Below are positions 9,121 through 18,303 of a DNA stretch of 64,000 nt, one piece after another. The DNA is from Parvibaculum sp963696585 (GTDB lineage Bacteria > Pseudomonadota > Alphaproteobacteria > Parvibaculales > Parvibaculaceae). How positions within the stretch are numbered: the first letter of the stretch is position 1; each line of letters starts with the position of its first letter. The position numbers and the translations under genes were made by a program. The stretch spans positions 1-64,000 of the forward strand of contig CAVOKW010000034.1 in NCBI GenBank assembly GCA_963696585.1. Direction: 5' to 3'. Below the pieces are notes generated by a model, which saw only the letters and a list, made by a program, of their open reading frames with translations, made no database searches and had not been told where the DNA came from.

Positions 9121-10500
9121 TCAGGCGGAAGCGGCGAGCCGCTGGGCGTCCATGCGTTCCTTCTTCAAGCCCTCGGCGATGAGGAAGGCCAGTTCCAGCG
9201 ACTGGCTGGCATTCAGGCGCGGATCGCAATGGGTGTGGTAACGATCCCCCAATTCGGTTTCCGTGATGGCCTGTGCGCCGCCGATGCATTCGGTGACGTT
9301 CTGGCCCGTCATCTCAAAATGCACGCCACCGGCATGCGTGCCTTCGGCGCGGTGCACAGCCATGAAGGCCTGGACTTCAGCCAGAATGCGATCAACCGGC
9401 CTGGTCTTGTAGCCGGACGATGCCTTGATCGTGTTGCCATGCATCGGATCGCAGGACCACACGACCTTCCTGCCTTCGCGTTCGATGGCGCGAATGAGCG
9501 CTGGCAGATGCTTCTCGACATTTTCCGAGCCGAAACGGCAGATGAGCGTCAGACGCCCGGCTTCGTTTTTCGGATTGAGAATGTCGGTCAGGCGCAGCAA
9601 TTCCTCGGGATCAAGCGAGGGGCCGCATTTCATGCCGATCGGATTCTTGATGCCGCGCATGAATTCGACGTGACCATGATCGGGCTGGCGTGTGCGGTCG
9701 CCAATCCAGAGCATGTGGGCCGAGGTGTCGTACCAGTCGCCCGTGGTTGAATCGATGCGCGTCATCGCCTGCTCATAGCCGAGCAGCAAAGCCTCATGGC
9801 TTGTATAGAACTCGGTCGTGTGGAGCTGCGGCTGTGTCGCACTGTCGATGCCGCAGGCGCGCATGAAGTCCAGCGCCTCGGTGATGCGATTGGCGAGTTC
9901 TTCATAGCGCGCACCTTCAGCGCTGTCGGAAACGAAGCCCAGATTCCAGCGATGCACGAAATCGAGATCGGCATAGCCGCCGGTCGCGAAGGCGCGGATG
10001 AGATTGAGCGTGGACGCCGACTGGCTATAGGCGCGCAGCAGACGGTTTGGATCGGGCACACGTGACACCGCATCAAACTCGATGCCATTGATGTTGTCGC
10101 CAAGATAGGACGGCAGCGTCACGCCATTGATGGTTTCTTCCGGCGCCGAGCGCGGCTTGGCGAACTGACCGGCAATGCGGCCCACCTTCACGATCGGCGA
10201 AGCCGCGGCAAAGGTCAGTGCGACCGCCATTTGCAGCAGCACGCGGAAAGTGTCGCGAATATTGTCGGCCGAGAATTCGGCGAAGCTCTCCGCGCAATCG
10301 CCGCCCTGAAGCAGAAAGGCGCGCCCTTCACAGACTTCCGCAAGATCAGCCTTCAGCTTGCGGGCCTCGCCTGCAAAAACCAGCGGCGGATAAGAGCGAA
10401 GCTGCGCCTCGACAGCCTTCAAGGCTGCTTCATCCGGGTAAGTCGGAAGATGCTTGGCAGGCTTTGCGCGCCAGCTATCCGGTTTCCAGTTCTCCGCCAT
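9121..10500 (-). CDS. aroG: 3-deoxy-7-phosphoheptulonate synthase, class II
   Basis: First enzyme of the shikimate pathway: condenses phosphoenolpyruvate with erythrose 4-phosphate. The 459-residue length and text match the class II (plant/actinobacterial/alphaproteobacterial) enzyme: start MAENWKPDSWRAKPAKH, then LRSYPPLVFAGEARKL, the metal/substrate segment FLLQGGDCAESF, GKIAGQFAKPRS-like text, KCGPSLDPEELL, and WSCDPMHGNT carrying ligand residues near the C-terminal third. Class II enzymes are unrelated in sequence to E. coli AroFGH. Stand-alone gene, terminated by the hairpin at 9073. Confidence 0.95.
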   Translation of the reverse strand: MAENWKPDSWRAKPAKHLPTYPDEAALKAVEAQLRSYPPLVFAGEARKLKADLAEVCEGRAFLLQGGDCAESFAEFSADNIRDTFRVLLQMAVALTFAAASPIVKVGRIAGQFAKPRSAPEETINGVTLPSYLGDNINGIEFDAVSRVPDPNRLLRAYSQSASTLNLIRAFATGGYADLDFVHRWNLGFVSDSAEGARYEELANRITEALDFMRACGIDSATQPQLHTTEFYTSHEALLLGYEQAMTRIDSTTGDWYDTSAHMLWIGDRTRQPDHGHVEFMRGIKNPIGMKCGPSLDPEELLRLTDILNPKNEAGRLTLICRFGSENVEKHLPALIRAIEREGRKVVWSCDPMHGNTIKASSGYKTRPVDRILAEVQAFMAVHRAEGTHAGGVHFEMTGQNVTECIGGAQAITETELGDRYHTHCDPRLNASQSLELAFLIAEGLKKERMDAQRLAASA

Positions 10501-10703
10501 TTTGTCCTCTTGTCCTTAACATCCTGGCGGCTTTGGCCTTTCCAGCTCGAAGCGCCGCCAATGATTGAACCCGGTATATAAGCCCTAATTGACCAAACCG
10601 GAAGACCGGGGGCCGCTTTGCTTGCTAAATCCTTCATGGAAAAGAGGTATTTACCATGATGTCCGGTTCGGGCAGGCTGGGGTCCATCCTGAGGGGGGTG
10701 TGA

Positions 10704-11873
10704 ATGCGATTTTCGGCTCTGGATGCCTTCAGAGGCATCTGCGCGGTGCTTGTGGCCCTTTTCCATGTCCGATTGCAGAGCGATCTGAACGGACAATTTC
10801 TCGTCCACAATGCTTTTTTGCTGGTCGATTTCTTTTTTGTGCTATCCGGCTTCGTCATGGTTGAAGCCTATGGCAGGCAGCTTGATACGCCGCGCGAAGC
10901 AATGGCTTTCCTGCTGCGTCGCTTTGGCCGACTTTACCCGCTGCATCTCTTTACACTTGGTTGCATGGTCGCCATCGCGCTTGGCGCCCTTCTCACGCAG
11001 TATCTGACGGGCATTCCCCTCAGCCGTGCCGTCTTTGAGGGGCGGCAATCGCTGCCGTCGCTCGCGACCAATCTGGCGATGCTGCAAGCCTATGGGTTGC
11101 ATGATGGCCTGACCTGGAATGCGCCAGGCTGGAGTATTGCGGCCGAGTTTTTCGCCTATGTGCTTTTCGCCATCGTGCTGTTGTTCCCCCGGCGCTTTCT
11201 CGCCCCGCTCGCTGGTGCGCTGGTGCTGGGCTCAGGGCTTATTCTCTTCATCCGGTCGCCAGCCTATCTCGCGGGCAGCTATGATTTCGGGTTCCTGCGC
11301 GCCGTTTGCGGGTTTTTTGCAGGTGTCATCGCCTGGCATGTCAGCCATCGCTTTGGCGCCGCGCTGGATGGACGAAGACTGACTGGCACGCTTCTGGAAA
11401 TCCTGTTTGTGGCGCTTGTCTGCCTGTTCGTCGCAAGGGCTGGCACATCCATTTGGACGATGACAGGGCCCCTGCTCTACGGCCTGACAGTCGCCCTTTT
11501 TTCACGTGAAGCCGGATTCGTTTCCGCCGCCTTGCGACGCCCCTCCCTCGAGCGCCTCGGCGCCTGGTCCTACTCGATCTACATGATCCATTACAGCGTG
11601 GTGACGTTGCTCAAAACCATTGTCGAATTTAGCGAAAAGCGCTGGGGCATGGACATGACGTCGCCGTTACCCGGCATTCCGGAACCGGGTCTTATCAGCT
11701 TTGGCGATCACTGGCTCATGGATGGCGTGTCGGTCGCATATGTGGGTGTCGTCATATTCTTTGCCTGGCTCACCTATCGCCATGTCGAGCAGCCAGCACG
11801 GCGATATGTCAACAGCTTGACCAACCCGCCTATCACGCCGCCGCCATCGCAGGCGCCAGCCACTTCTCCTTGA
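10704..11873 (+). CDS. Acyltransferase 3 family membrane protein
   Basis: Polytopic inner-membrane protein of the acyltransferase-3 (OafA/NodX-like) family, which transfers acetyl or other acyl groups onto extracytoplasmic sugars. A strong GAGGGGGG sequence precedes the ATG. The start MRFSALDAFRGICAVLVALFHVR holds the family's conserved R and catalytic-type His. Other marks are FFVLSGFVM, the RRFGRLYPLHL segment and WSYSIYMIHYSV near the end, spread over about ten hydrophobic segments in 389 residues. The acceptor cannot be told. Its last 41 bases overlap the convergent gor gene. Confidence 0.85.
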   Translation: MRFSALDAFRGICAVLVALFHVRLQSDLNGQFLVHNAFLLVDFFFVLSGFVMVEAYGRQLDTPREAMAFLLRRFGRLYPLHLFTLGCMVAIALGALLTQYLTGIPLSRAVFEGRQSLPSLATNLAMLQAYGLHDGLTWNAPGWSIAAEFFAYVLFAIVLLFPRRFLAPLAGALVLGSGLILFIRSPAYLAGSYDFGFLRAVCGFFAGVIAWHVSHRFGAALDGRRLTGTLLEILFVALVCLFVARAGTSIWTMTGPLLYGLTVALFSREAGFVSAALRRPSLERLGAWSYSIYMIHYSVVTLLKTIVEFSEKRWGMDMTSPLPGIPEPGLISFGDHWLMDGVSVAYVGVVIFFAWLTYRHVEQPARRYVNSLTNPPITPPPSQAPATSP

Positions 11874-13215
11874 GCGTCACAAGTTCTTCAGCGGCGGTCG
11901 GGTGAACGGCGACTGTCTGGTCGAACTGGGCCTTGGTCGCGCCCATGCCAAGCGCGACGCCAACAAGCTGGATCATCTCGCCTGAACCCGGGCCGATGAG
12001 ATGCACGCCCAGTACCTTGTCGGTTTCGGCATCCACCACGAGCTTCATGAAGGTCTTTTCTTCCGAGCCTGAGAGCGTCGCCTTCATTGGACGAAAGGTC
12101 GTTTTGTAAATGTCGAGGGCCGCATATTTCTGTCGCGCTACCGTCTCCGTCAGACCGACTGTGCCGATTTCAGGTTGCGAGAAAACCGCTGTCGGAATAA
12201 GTGCGTGATCGACCGCTATCGGATTGTCGTTGAAGACCGTCTCGGCAAAAGCCTGGCCTTCACGAATGGCAATGGGTGTCAGCGCCGCGCGATCGGTCAC
12301 ATCACCGACGGCATAAATATTTTCGATACTGGTTTTCGACCAGGCATCGACCAGCACCTGACCATTTGCACCAAGTTCAACGCCAACCGATTCAAGGCCA
12401 AGGCCCTTGGTGTTGGGCACGCGACCAGTTGCATACATCACTGCATCCACCTTGAGCTTGCTGCCGTTCTGCAATGTCAGTTGCAGACAGTCATCAAGTT
12501 TTTCAATGCTGGCCACATCGGTTTCAAGACGCAGATCAACGCCCTTCTTGCCAATTTCTTCGGCGAGAATACTGCGCAGATCATTGTCGAAATTGCGCAG
12601 GAAGGCGGTGCCGCGATAAAGCAGATGCGTGTGAACGCCCAGACCGTTGAAGATGCCGGCAAACTCGATGGCGATATAGCCGCCGCCAACAACTGCGATA
12701 CGGTTTGGCAGTTCTTCCAGATGAAAGGCTTCATTGGAGGAGAAGGCATGTTCAATGCCGGGAACAGGCGGCATGAAGGGCGTAGCACCCGTCGCGATCA
12801 GGATCCTGTCGGCTGTGATGTCGCGGCCCTGATTGACGAGATGCACCGTATGGGCGTCTTTCAGCACGGCGCGATCTTCGATGATCTTGACGCCGGCCTT
12901 GTCGAGATTGCGGATATAGATGCCGTTCAGGCGATCAATCTCGCGGTCCTTGTTGGCAACGAGTTTTTTCCAGTCGAAGCTGCGTTCGCCGACACTCCAG
13001 CCAAAGCCCGCGGCATCTTCAAATTCCTCGGCAAAGTGGCTGGCGTAAACGAAGAGCTTTTTTGGCACGCAGCCGCGAATGACACAGGTACCGCCAACAC
13101 GAAACTCCTCGGCAACAGCGACGCGCGCGCCGTGACCGGCGGCGATGCGGCTGGCGCGCACACCGCCCGATCCCGCGCCAATGACAAAAAGATCATAATC
13201 ATAGGTCGCGGACAT
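11833..13215 (-). CDS. gor: Glutathione-disulfide reductase
   Basis: NADPH-dependent flavoenzyme that regenerates glutathione. About 460 residues from the ATG at 13215, which has GGGGA at good spacing; an ATG two codons earlier (13221) lies too close to it. Visible: FAD-binding GAGSGGVRASR, redox disulfide CVIRGC, a second Rossmann fold VVGGGYIAIEFAG, the FAD segment IYAVGDVTDRAALTPIA, and the catalytic His in VAVHPTAAEE at the C-terminus. Lies directly downstream of rpiA in the same direction, a known neighbour in Rhizobiales. Confidence 0.95.
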   Translation of the reverse strand: MSATYDYDLFVIGAGSGGVRASRIAAGHGARVAVAEEFRVGGTCVIRGCVPKKLFVYASHFAEEFEDAAGFGWSVGERSFDWKKLVANKDREIDRLNGIYIRNLDKAGVKIIEDRAVLKDAHTVHLVNQGRDITADRILIATGATPFMPPVPGIEHAFSSNEAFHLEELPNRIAVVGGGYIAIEFAGIFNGLGVHTHLLYRGTAFLRNFDNDLRSILAEEIGKKGVDLRLETDVASIEKLDDCLQLTLQNGSKLKVDAVMYATGRVPNTKGLGLESVGVELGANGQVLVDAWSKTSIENIYAVGDVTDRAALTPIAIREGQAFAETVFNDNPIAVDHALIPTAVFSQPEIGTVGLTETVARQKYAALDIYKTTFRPMKATLSGSEEKTFMKLVVDAETDKVLGVHLIGPGSGEMIQLVGVALGMGATKAQFDQTVAVHPTAAEELVTLKEKWLAPAMAAA

Positions 13216-13238
13216 GGGCATTCCCCGTTTCGTCAGTT

Positions 13239-13946
13239 TCAGTTCCGTTCGACTATATCGGCACCCTTGTCCGTTCCGACAATAGCCAGCGAGGCAATGT
13301 CGATAAACAATCCGTTATCGACAACACCTGCGATGCTGTTAAGGGCGATGGCAAGACCATCGGGATCCGGCAAGGCGCCGAAATGACAGTCATAGATGAA
13401 GTTGTTGCTATCCGTCAGGAAGGGCACGTCATAGTCGTCAGCACGACGTTTGATCATGCCCGTACAGCCAAAGGACTTGGCGATTTCGATGATTTTGCGC
13501 GCGGTCACAGCACAGCCAAAGGGGATGACTTCGATGGGCAAGGGAAACGCGCCCAGCGTTTTGACGAGCTTGGACGCATCGGCAATCACGATCATGCGAT
13601 CAGATGCCGTCGCCACGATCTTTTCACGCAACAGCGCCCCGCCCCCGCCCTTGATCAATCGCAACCTGAAATCAAGCTCATCTGCCCCGTCAATCGTCAG
13701 ATCGAGATGCGGTGTCGCATCGAGGTGTGTGAGCTTCAAGCCGAGCCTGGTCGCGAGTGCGGCTGTGCGCTCGGATGTCGGTATACCAACAACATCCAGC
13801 CTGCCTTGCGTCACGCGCTCAGCCAGGAAACGGACAAAATGTTCAGCGGTCGAGCCCGTACCAAGACCGAGCTTCATGCCGCTTTCAACAAAGTCGAGGG
13901 CACGGCGCGCGGCTGCCTGTTTCTGTTCGTCGGCTGTCATCGACAT
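13239..13946 (-). CDS. rpiA: Ribose-5-phosphate isomerase A
   Basis: Interconverts ribose 5-phosphate and ribulose 5-phosphate in the pentose phosphate pathway. Of two in-frame ATGs the one at 13946 overlaps the upstream gabD stop as TGATG (235 residues); an ATG six bases later is possible. Conserved text: GLGTGSTAEHFVRFLAE (phosphate loop), TIDGADELD, and KGGGGALLREKI with catalytic Glu. The window also codes for the unrelated RpiB at 43.7 kb. Probably co-transcribed with gabD and gor. Confidence 0.95.
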   Translation of the reverse strand: MSMTADEQKQAAARRALDFVESGMKLGLGTGSTAEHFVRFLAERVTQGRLDVVGIPTSERTAALATRLGLKLTHLDATPHLDLTIDGADELDFRLRLIKGGGGALLREKIVATASDRMIVIADASKLVKTLGAFPLPIEVIPFGCAVTARKIIEIAKSFGCTGMIKRRADDYDVPFLTDSNNFIYDCHFGALPDPDGLAIALNSIAGVVDNGLFIDIASLAIVGTDKGADIVERN

Positions 13947-15406
13947 CAAAGTCCGGCCATGGCGACATATTTGACTTCAAGAAACTCTTCGATACCCCAT
14001 GGTCCGCCTTCGCGACCAAGACCCGATTCCTTATAGCCCCCAAAGGGTGCCACTTCGGTCGAGATCAGTCCGGCATTAACGCCAACAAGCCCATATTCCA
14101 ACGCCTCGGCCATGCGCCAGACGCGACCAATATCGCGGCTGTAAAAATAGGACGCCAGACCAAAGGGCGTGTCATTGGCGAGCGCCACGGCCTCAGCCTC
14201 ATCCTTGAAGCGGAAGATCGGTGACAGCGGCCCAAAGGTTTCTTCCTGCGCCACTTTCATATTTGCCGTTGCATCCGCAATGATGGTCGGCTCGAAGAAG
14301 GAGCCGCCGCGCGCGTGACGCTTGCCACCGAGGAGAACGCGCCCACCTTTTTCAACAGCGTCGGCGACATGTTCTTCAATTTTTTCAACCGCAGCCATGT
14401 CGATCAACGGGCCTTGCGTGACATCGGGCTCGAAACCGGAACCGACCTTCAACCCCTTGACGCGGGCAACGAGCTTTTCGAGAAAGGCATCATAGACCGA
14501 CTCCTGAACCAGAAAACGATTGGTGCAGATGCAGGTCTGGCCGGTGTTGCGATATTTGGAGGCGACGGCGCCTTCGACGGCGGCATCGAGATCAGCATCA
14601 TCGAAAACGATGAAGGGCGCATTGCCGCCAAGCTCAAGCGAAATCTTTTTGACGGTGGAGGCACTCTGCTCCATCAGCGCCTTGCCGATTTCGGTTGAGC
14701 CCGTGAAGGTCACTTTGCGCACGATGGTGCTTGATGTCATCTCGCCGCCAATCGCCCCGGCCTTGCCGGTGACGATGCTGAGAAGTCCGGCCGGCAATCC
14801 GGCGCGCGTGGCGAGTTCGGCCAGCGCGAAGGCTGAGAGCGGTGTTGCCGTGGCAGGCTTCACGACCATGGCGCAGCCCGCCGCAAGTGCGGGACCTGCC
14901 TTGCGCGTGATCATGGCGGCAGGAAAGTTCCACGGCGTGATCGCGGCGCATACACCAATCGGCTGCTTCAAGACCACAATGCGGCGATCGGAGGTCGGGG
15001 CCGGCACGATGGCGCCATAAACACGCTTGGCCTCCTCCGCGTAATATTCGATGAAGGAAGCCGCATAGGCGATTTCACCTTTGGCCTCGGCCAGCGGCTT
15101 GCCCTGCTCGGCTGTGAGAATGGCGCCAAGGTCGTCCTGATTGGCCATCATGAGATCAAACCAGCAGCGCAAAATGGCGCTGCGCTCTTTGGCCGGACGC
15201 GCTGCCCAGGCCTTCTGGGCGCGCTGAGCGGCTTCAAGGGCCGCACGCGTTTCAGATGCGCCCAGTGATGGAACCGTTGTGATCAGCTCGCCTGTTGCCG
15301 GGTCAGTCACATTGATTTGCGGTGCATCGGCACCCACCCATTTGCCATCAATAAAGCAAAGTGCTTTTAAGAGGCCTGGATCTTTCAGACGGCTTGCGAG
15401 AGACAT
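13946..15406 (-). CDS. gabD: NAD(P)+-dependent succinate-semialdehyde dehydrogenase
   Basis: Oxidises succinate semialdehyde to succinate, feeding 4-aminobutyrate or related carbon into the TCA cycle. The ATG at 15406 has GGAG six bases upstream; a longer frame from 15505 lacks this. 486 residues. Aldehyde dehydrogenase marks: PWNFPAAMITRKAGPALAAG, VTFTGSTEIGK, catalytic Glu in LELGGNAPFIVF and catalytic Cys in NTGQTCICTNR, then ETFGPLSPIF and GREGGPWGIEEFLE at the C-terminus, which is the GabD-type ending. Glutarate-semialdehyde activity cannot be excluded. First gene of a gabD-rpiA-gor run. Confidence 0.9.
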   Translation of the reverse strand: MSLASRLKDPGLLKALCFIDGKWVGADAPQINVTDPATGELITTVPSLGASETRAALEAAQRAQKAWAARPAKERSAILRCWFDLMMANQDDLGAILTAEQGKPLAEAKGEIAYAASFIEYYAEEAKRVYGAIVPAPTSDRRIVVLKQPIGVCAAITPWNFPAAMITRKAGPALAAGCAMVVKPATATPLSAFALAELATRAGLPAGLLSIVTGKAGAIGGEMTSSTIVRKVTFTGSTEIGKALMEQSASTVKKISLELGGNAPFIVFDDADLDAAVEGAVASKYRNTGQTCICTNRFLVQESVYDAFLEKLVARVKGLKVGSGFEPDVTQGPLIDMAAVEKIEEHVADAVEKGGRVLLGGKRHARGGSFFEPTIIADATANMKVAQEETFGPLSPIFRFKDEAEAVALANDTPFGLASYFYSRDIGRVWRMAEALEYGLVGVNAGLISTEVAPFGGYKESGLGREGGPWGIEEFLEVKYVAMAGL

Positions 15407-15593
15407 GGGGGGCTCCAATCGGTCGGTTTCTGAACAGGGCAGCAACAGACAGTCCTGCGTGCTTGCGTTCCTTGCGTTTCCGGCCCGCGCCGCGTCAAAT
15501 GGCATTCAAGACGAGCGAGCCTGCTCTTGTTAGCACACCCCGCATGGGGGGCGAAAGTCGGGCGAGAAGATCCGGATTTTGGAACATCAGGTC

Positions 15594-16736
15594 ATGAAGG
15601 CTGCTGCCTATTTTTCAGATAGCTATGCGCAGGCGCGGGCGCGATTTGTCGCAGCGGCACAAGCGGCCGGGGCACAGATCTGCAGTTATGCCCATCCCGA
15701 AGCACGGGGCCCGGATGGAGCGCCGCTCTTCATGGATACCGCCTGGTTTGGACCGGCTGACGCTGAAACGGTGCTGCTCAATACATCCGGCACGCATGGC
15801 GCGGAAGGATTTGGCGGCTCGGCGGCGCAGCTTGCCTGGATCGGCGAGGGGCATGCGCGGGATCTGCCGCAGGGTGTGGCCGTGCTGATGGTGCATGCGG
15901 TCAATCCTTTCGGCTTTGCCTGGGTGCTGCGCGGCACGGAAAACAATGTCGATCTCAATCGCAATTTTGTCGATCACCGGATGCCCTATCCGGAAAACAA
16001 ACTTTATGGCGAGATCCACCCGTTTCTTTGCCCCAAGACCATTGATGAAGCCTCGATTGCGCGCATGCTCAAGGGCGGGGCGCTGTTTGTGGCACGTCAT
16101 GGGCAATGGGTGCTCGAAGATGCGATCAGTCGCGGGCAATATTCCCATGCCGACGGCTATCATTTCGGGGGCCACGCGCCTGAATGGTCGAACCTCACAT
16201 TGCGCCACATCGTCCGTCGCTCGCTGGGCGGCGCGCGGCGCGTTGGATTTATCGACTGGCATACGGGGCCAGCGGGTAATGGCGAATTGATCCATCTGTG
16301 TTTTTCTGATCCCAAGGGACCGGAATTCGCGCGGGCGGCACGTTGGTGGGGACGCCAGTCACTTGACCCCAAAATGATTGAAGCGATGTGGGGCTCCAGG
16401 CGTCCCTCGCGGCGCGGCATTCTTTTCTGGGGGCTTGAATCCGAACTGGCCGGTCGGGCGCGCGTGACGGGCGCTGTCGTCGAGATACGCTCCGCGCAAC
16501 CCAAAACCAATGCGGCTGACGCGTTGCGTGTGCCGATGCTGGAGCGATGGCTGCGTTTTGAAGGGGGGCTCCATGCACCAGAGGCCGCGCGTTATACTGA
16601 AGAAATCCGCGAGGATTACGCCCCTCGCCGTGTCCGCTGGCAGGAAAATGCCATCACCCACGCACTGGATTGCTATGCGCGAACACTTGATGGCATGCGC
16701 CAATGGGGCGCTGAAGATTTGCGCGCGGCTGATTGA
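15594..16736 (+). CDS. DUF2817 family M14-type zinc peptidase-like protein
   Basis: Protein of the DUF2817 family, related to zinc carboxypeptidases (M14). The ATG at 15594 is preferred over a TTG five codons earlier; 380 residues. Zinc-binding pattern visible as SGTHGAEGFGGSAAQ (His and Glu) and later FIDWHTGPAGNGE (His), with NNVDLNRNFVDH between, which corresponds to the carboxypeptidase Asn-Arg substrate-binding motif. No signal peptide, so probably cytoplasmic. Substrate unknown; some relatives are called deacylases or amidases. Divergent from gabD. Confidence 0.8.
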   Translation: MKAAAYFSDSYAQARARFVAAAQAAGAQICSYAHPEARGPDGAPLFMDTAWFGPADAETVLLNTSGTHGAEGFGGSAAQLAWIGEGHARDLPQGVAVLMVHAVNPFGFAWVLRGTENNVDLNRNFVDHRMPYPENKLYGEIHPFLCPKTIDEASIARMLKGGALFVARHGQWVLEDAISRGQYSHADGYHFGGHAPEWSNLTLRHIVRRSLGGARRVGFIDWHTGPAGNGELIHLCFSDPKGPEFARAARWWGRQSLDPKMIEAMWGSRRPSRRGILFWGLESELAGRARVTGAVVEIRSAQPKTNAADALRVPMLERWLRFEGGLHAPEAARYTEEIREDYAPRRVRWQENAITHALDCYARTLDGMRQWGAEDLRAAD

Positions 16737-16739
16737 GGA

Positions 16740-17234
16740 TCAATCGTCGAGGCGGAAGTCGTAACGCACTTCCCTGATCTCGGGCCAGCGCAGGAAACCG
16801 ACAGAGCGGCGGCCCGCCGCGACGCCGCCCATGCGGGCATAAAAGGCGCGGGCCTTGTAATTGTTTTCAAGCACCCAGAGATGGGCGTGGCGAAAGCCAA
16901 GGCAACTCACCTCATCGAAGAGATGCAGCAGCAGTTCGCAGCCGACGCCGCGGCCATGATCGTGCTGGCGCACATAAAGCATCGTGATTTCATCGCCCCG
17001 CATATGGCCAAATCCGGCGGCCTCGCCCGATTGTTCGGCAATCCAGGCAATGCCCTCGCCGAGCGAACGGCGCCACTCGACATGGGCGCGGGGGACGCTC
17101 AAGCCATCAAGCAACGCCTTTGGCAAAATATCGCGATAGGCTTCGCGCCAGCAATCGACCTTGAGGCGGGCGAGGAGCGCCTCGTCCTTGCCCGGTATCG
17201 CCATTCGGGTCATGTATCTGGTCGCGATCAACAT
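16740..17234 (-). CDS. GNAT family N-acetyltransferase
   Basis: Acetyl-CoA dependent acyltransferase of unknown target. About 164 residues from the ATG at 17234 (a longer frame starts at 17276, a shorter one at 17213). The fold's acetyl-CoA loop is visible as VRQHDHGRGVGCELLLHLF, preceded by the beta-strand GDEITMLYV and followed by HLWVLENNYKARAFYARMG, the classic N-x-x-A-x-x-F-Y ending. It is convergent with the DUF2817 gene (3-base gap) and divergent from gph. Confidence 0.85.
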   Translation of the reverse strand: MLIATRYMTRMAIPGKDEALLARLKVDCWREAYRDILPKALLDGLSVPRAHVEWRRSLGEGIAWIAEQSGEAAGFGHMRGDEITMLYVRQHDHGRGVGCELLLHLFDEVSCLGFRHAHLWVLENNYKARAFYARMGGVAAGRRSVGFLRWPEIREVRYDFRLDD

Positions 17235-17315
17235 GACGGAATTGTCGCTCCATTGGCGACAAAAGGAAAGTGCCATCCGCTTGCCAAAGGCGTCCGTCCA
17301 TGCGACGAAACGCTG

Positions 17316-18008
17316 ATGACCACACGCCCTGCCCTGTTATTTGACCTTGATGGGACGCTTGCCGACACGGCGGCGGATCTTTGCGAAACCATGAATGTCA
17401 TCCTGGCGTTGCATGGCCGCGAGCGTGTGCCGGAAGCCCGCGTTCGCCATCTGGTTGGCGGCGGCGCGAGGCTTCTGATGGAGCGCGGATTTGCTGAAAC
17501 CGGCGCGGCGGCGAGCGAGGCCCTGCTCGACCAGAGTTTTCGCGAGTTCCTGGATTATTATGCCCGCCATATTGCCGACCACACGCGGCTCTTTCCCGGT
17601 GTTCATGATCTGCTGGAACGCCTGAGCGAGGCCGATGTGGGGCTTGCCGTTTGCACCAACAAGGTCGAGAGCCTGTCGCGGCATTTGCTTGAAACGCTGG
17701 GCATCGCCAGATATTTCCCGGTGGTCATTGGCGGCGACACGCTGCCGGTCAAGAAGCCCGATCCCGCGCATCTGTGGGAAGCTGTGCGGCAGCTCGGCAG
17801 CGCCCGGGGCGATGCCGTCATGGTGGGGGACAGCGAAACCGACACGGCGGCCGCCCAGAATGCCGCCATCCCCTGTATTTGCGTCAGCTTCGGCTATCGT
17901 CGTGTCGGGCTTGATGAATTGGGCGCTGATCTTGTGATCGACCATTATCGGGAGTTTCCTGCGGCGCTGGCCAGGCTCATGCCCCGGCATTTCGGGCATT
18001 GGAGCTGA
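17316..18008 (+). CDS. gph: Phosphoglycolate phosphatase, HAD family
   Basis: Removes phosphate from 2-phosphoglycolate, a product of DNA repair and oxygenase side reactions. The ATG at 17316 gives 230 residues; longer in-frame readings run antisense through the GNAT gene. HAD motifs: LLFDLDGTLADTAADL with the nucleophile Asp, then a helical cap, VCTNKVESLSRHLLE (motif II Thr), the Lys in LPVKKPDPAHL and VMVGDSETDTAAAQNA (motif IV acids). The LFPGV segment and length fit Gph. Near rpiA/gor as in other Rhizobiales. Confidence 0.88.
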   Translation: MTTRPALLFDLDGTLADTAADLCETMNVILALHGRERVPEARVRHLVGGGARLLMERGFAETGAAASEALLDQSFREFLDYYARHIADHTRLFPGVHDLLERLSEADVGLAVCTNKVESLSRHLLETLGIARYFPVVIGGDTLPVKKPDPAHLWEAVRQLGSARGDAVMVGDSETDTAAAQNAAIPCICVSFGYRRVGLDELGADLVIDHYREFPAALARLMPRHFGHWS

Positions 18009-18139
18009 GAGCGGGCCGCCACGGCGCGGCCGGCGGCTTCGGCTTGACTTGAGAGGCCCCCTGCCCCTATATCCGGGCCTTCGAGCGGCGCCACCCATGC
18101 CGCCCGATTTGCCCGGGCGTGACGCGACGCCTCTGGTGC

Positions 18140-18215
18140 GGATGGTTAGCTCAGTTGGTAGAGCACTGTGTTCACATCGCAGGGGTCACTGGTTCGAGTC
18201 CAGTACCGTCCACCA
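18140..18215 (+). tRNA. tRNA-Val (CAC)
   Basis: A full cloverleaf can be folded: acceptor GGATGGT pairs with ACCGTCC, D-arm GCTC/GAGC, anticodon stem CTGTG/CGCAG with loop TTCACAT giving anticodon CAC (valine, GTG codon), T-arm with GGTTCGAGTCC, discriminator A and an encoded CCA. The Fic gene and the accessory-looking region follow directly, so this could be an integration site, but I found no second copy of the tRNA 3' end. Confidence 0.95.
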
Positions 18216-18303
18216 TGTTTTTTAAAACAACCTCAAAGACTTATCAAAAGCGCCAAAATGTGACTTTTCGGACTTGCCACAGGTTGCGCTACAGAAACCC
18301 CCG

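Noticed and set aside
12175..13386. Plus-strand open frame of 403 codons
   Set aside because: It is antisense to gor, whose motifs are unmistakable, and has no family-like sequence.
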